64,000 nucleotides of DNA, taken from assembly GCF_021347895.1 (NCBI RefSeq), contig NC_067131.1, positions 9,142,653-9,206,652 on the forward strand. The letters are read 5' to 3'. The stretch is from Acanthochromis polyacanthus (taxonomy: Eukaryota > Chordata > Actinopteri > Pomacentridae). Below the pieces are notes generated by a model, which was given only the letters and a program-made list of their open reading frames with translations, did no database searches and was not told the DNA's origin. Positions 61,380-64,000 of this stretch are shown here, one piece after another (position 1 is the first letter of the stretch; every line of letters starts with the position of its first letter). Position numbers and translations under genes: made by a program.

Positions 61380-61680
61380 GTGAGTTAAACAGTGGGCCCT
61401 TGTCTTTCAGCACTCAATGTGCCCTATAATTTACACACCACTGACAGGGGCCATTTTGAAGTCTGTCATAGGCGGCAAACTTTTTGTCTCCAAACGTCTT
61501 GCTCACAGTGAGTCGTCTTCTGTAAGGGTCCGGGTGATTAATGACTTATGGCCTTATTGTGTGGAGGTGGCTAATTAACTACAGGCTGACTGAAGAGACA
61601 CGCTATAAAAACCCGCCTGCGATAACCCCAACTTTTTTCCCTCCTCGTCTTGGCATGTGGAAGCTCTTACTGACAAATTT
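61380..61680. promoter_or_regulatory. Candidate conserved non-coding element downstream of znf503
   Basis: The unique block contains GGTGATTAATGACTTATGGC (61,531), GTGGCTAATTAACTACAGG (61,567) and CGCTATAAAAACCCGCC (61,601), the last resembling a TATA box on the + strand. Composition is mixed, with little low-complexity DNA. It could be an enhancer, or the start of an unannotated non-coding transcript; neither can be decided here. Confidence 0.33.
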
Positions 61681-64000
61681 GCAAGCAGCAGACTAACGTT
61701 GAGTAAGATGAATGGCCTCTGAGAACAGTAAACAGCCTTTAATTTAACCGTGTTTAAATGTATGACACACTGGCATTGTGCTTCCTTGCTGTTCGTGCTC
61801 TCTGGTCGGGAAACGGAGCCAAAGTTCCCCTGCTGTTGGTTTAAAATTAGGCTTGGCATATTCATGGAGGGAGTTTCTGGGTGCTTGGGCTGGCAAACAT
61901 GTGTTCGTTGCCTCTTTAAGTTTTCAGCGGTTTCTTCGGACTGACATTCAGAGACAAAAACAATCAGTTTCTTTACCAAACTAGTCTTAAACGCATTGAT
62001 CAGGAGATCTGACAACGTAATAAAGAGTTCTTTTGTAGAGTCAGCAGAAGAAGAAGACAAAGAAAACATTAGGTTGCACATTAACAATAAACCAAAGCCA
62101 GAGAAGCTGTTCCTTAAGGTCAGCGGCTCGTTGTATCAGACACATGACCGGCCAGAAATTGTGCAGCCACCCCCTCCACTACATCTCCCCCATCCTATTA
62201 TTAGGTTTGTTAACATACTGTATTGCCGCGTTTGCAGTCATGTCGACAGGCTAACTTAATCAAGTTACTATCGAACTCGTGTGCTTCGCCCAGCATGACA
62301 GTTTTAGTGCCAGAATTATTGCCTTGACCTATGAGAGGAAATTAGCTGTGGACACAACTTGGAGACTTTTTTCCTGATGAAAAAAATATTTACCAGAAAA
62401 GTGACAATGATGGAAAACGGGGAACAAAAATGTTCCTTCAATAACGCTGCAAATGAAAAATGCCAAGCGGACCCGAAGTGGTACAACATGCATAATGCCA
62501 GCTGGCAGACCATTACAGGTGATGGACATTTCACTTACCTAAGTCAAATATAACAGACTGCTGTTCATTAATATACAGGAGGGCCTGCAGAATCGAGCCT
62601 GCCATCTGGTTAAATCGACAGAGTAATCTACAGCTCGTAATTAGGGCTGAGGAGCAGAGTTTCGCTTTAATCTTTTTCGGCTTTCAAAAAAATTTCCATC
62701 TGCACCGTGTGGCACATAATTTTTCTTTAAGATAAATGGGTTGTTTTTGTATGATCCAAAATTAGATCAGCAGAAAACAATCAATCTTGCAAAGGGCCTG
62801 GGAAAAGAATTGAGATTTGGATTGTGTTTTCCCTCCCCTTGTCTTTAGCATCTCACCTCTCACTTTGTTTGCATGACTGGCTTTGCAGCCATCAGCATAC
62901 CTCCCATGATGCTCTCTGCTCAGCACCTTCATGTGGCATATACTGGGCCCTGGACTAATGATGAATATGAAAGTGTACCTTAATATAGTGATCCCTCCTC
63001 AGCTTTGTTCCCTGTGGCGCTCCACAACAGATGGTGACCTGTAAGAGTGTGTGACACCAGAACCAAAATCCACACTGAAGACAAAATACTTCATGTCATC
63101 TTGTCTGCAAATTAGTGAGATGACACAACTGTCAGGTGCCAGCCTCCTGTGGCAGTTGTCCCCCCCATTACAGGAGCAGTGATGCTTTCACTGCACGACA
63201 AAAGGGAAATTGGTGCATGTTTTTTTATAGGAGACCTGTCTGTCAGCTGGCTCTCAAGTCATAACAAATCACCAGCACTCAGCTGAGGCTGAACATTCAG
63301 GGCGTCAGGAGGAAGACGGATGACCTGCAGGCCTTTGAAGTGCTCTGGCAGTTCAGATGGCTCAGCGGCGCTGACAGAGAAATATACACAACAGAGCAAC
63401 CAATAATGAGAACATTAAACATTCCAGCCACCTGACAGACTGACAAAAACAGCCTGGCCCCACATCAATCATCCACTGAGTCATAACCTTGACAATTAGT
63501 CCCCTCTGATACTGCCCACAACCCCTGGGCCTGCACTGCAGTGTGACTCCACTTAAGGAGGAGAAAACCAAAGGGCTTAATCTAATTCCTTAATTCTGAT
63601 TGATCAAGACATGGTAGTGACAGAGAACGCAATATATCGGTTCAGCAAATGACGGATTTAGAATCAGTTGGCAAGCACTTTGTAAAGTAATGACTCTCTA
63701 AGGATAGATGTGAAAACAGAAAAATGCACATACTGTAGTTCAATTATTTTCCTGGCTGCCTCTGAAAATGTTTCAGCTAAGAACACAAAAACATATCCAG
63801 CATATGTTTATGACTCTGCCTGCTCAAATATGTCTTCTAATGACACCCCACAGGCATTTGGAAGCTATATAAATACTTGTAGCAGAGCCAACATTTAAGT
63901 TTCTGTGTAAATCGAGGCATAGATCTTTAATATGTGTCTAATGAGGTTACATAACCTACATCTGTATCTGTGTAAATGTCAAACTTCTATTAAAAAGCTC

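Larger units (their letters stand above)
57430..64000. other. Downstream intergenic region
   Basis: No further gene is supported. Short open frames, including a 170-codon minus frame at 61,575-62,087, show no domain. AT-rich DNA dominates 57,430-60,100; 60,100-64,000 is more mixed. I recognised no mobile element here. A TG microsatellite and one enhancer-like stretch are listed. Confidence 0.65.

Noticed and set aside
61575..62087. 170-codon minus-strand open frame
   Set aside because: No recognisable domain, no splice or promoter context; one or a few frames of this length are expected by chance in 64 kb.
1..64000. tRNA, rRNA, snRNA or microRNA genes
   Set aside because: No complete tRNA A and B box pair with cloverleaf, and no conserved small-RNA sequence that I recognise.

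Overview
This is a vertebrate nuclear DNA window, almost certainly from a percomorph (spiny-rayed) teleost fish. Two things point there. The only convincing gene is a two-exon NET-family zinc-finger gene with a fish-type N-terminus and intron. The intergenic DNA carries several interspersed repeats that I recognise from percomorph genomes: hAT-like non-autonomous elements, a 5'-truncated Rex3/RTE-like LINE with a (GATG)n tail, L2-type LINE 3' tails and a TTAA-flanked piggyBac-like element. Nothing prokaryotic is present: no operons, rRNA or CRISPR arrays.

Layout. Positions 1 to about 54,500 are a gene desert upstream of the gene. I see no credible protein-coding exon in it; the many short open frames are at the lengths expected by chance. 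The desert mixes low-complexity AT-rich DNA, decayed mobile elements (concentrated near 8.3, 11.9-12.6, 16.1-16.5, 20.7-25.2, 34.1-34.5, 36.0-38.4, 40.0-43.3, 48.1, 50.1 and 52.2 kb) and many non-repetitive stretches rich in homeodomain-type TAAT/ATTA motifs. Those stretches look like the conserved non-coding enhancers that surround developmental transcription-factor genes. I flag the most convincing ones as candidates only, because conservation cannot be measured from one sequence.

Positions about 54,550-57,430 hold the gene znf503 (nlz2) on the + strand: a TATA-type promoter, a 5' leader of roughly 400 nt with two short upstream ORFs (the second overlaps the main start codon as ATGA), exon 1 (85 codons), a 581-bp GT-AG intron, exon 2 (478 codons plus stop) and a first poly(A) signal about 125 bp past the stop. 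The predicted 563-residue protein has all the NET-family hallmarks: the N-terminal block, the SPLALLAQTCSQIGKP Sp-type box, the FKPY Groucho-type motif, one atypical C2H2 finger and the conserved C-terminus.

From 57.4 kb to the end I see only non-coding DNA, with one further enhancer-like stretch near 61.4-61.7 kb. I recognised no mobile element between 52.3 and 64 kb. The window therefore reads as one developmental regulator with its cis-regulatory landscape. The most notable observations are the leader uORF overlap, a nested foldback hAT-like element whose arm differences are CpG-decay type, two mobile elements dated or typed by clear target-site duplications, and an internal pair of copies of one percomorph repeat that carries a CTCF-like core.
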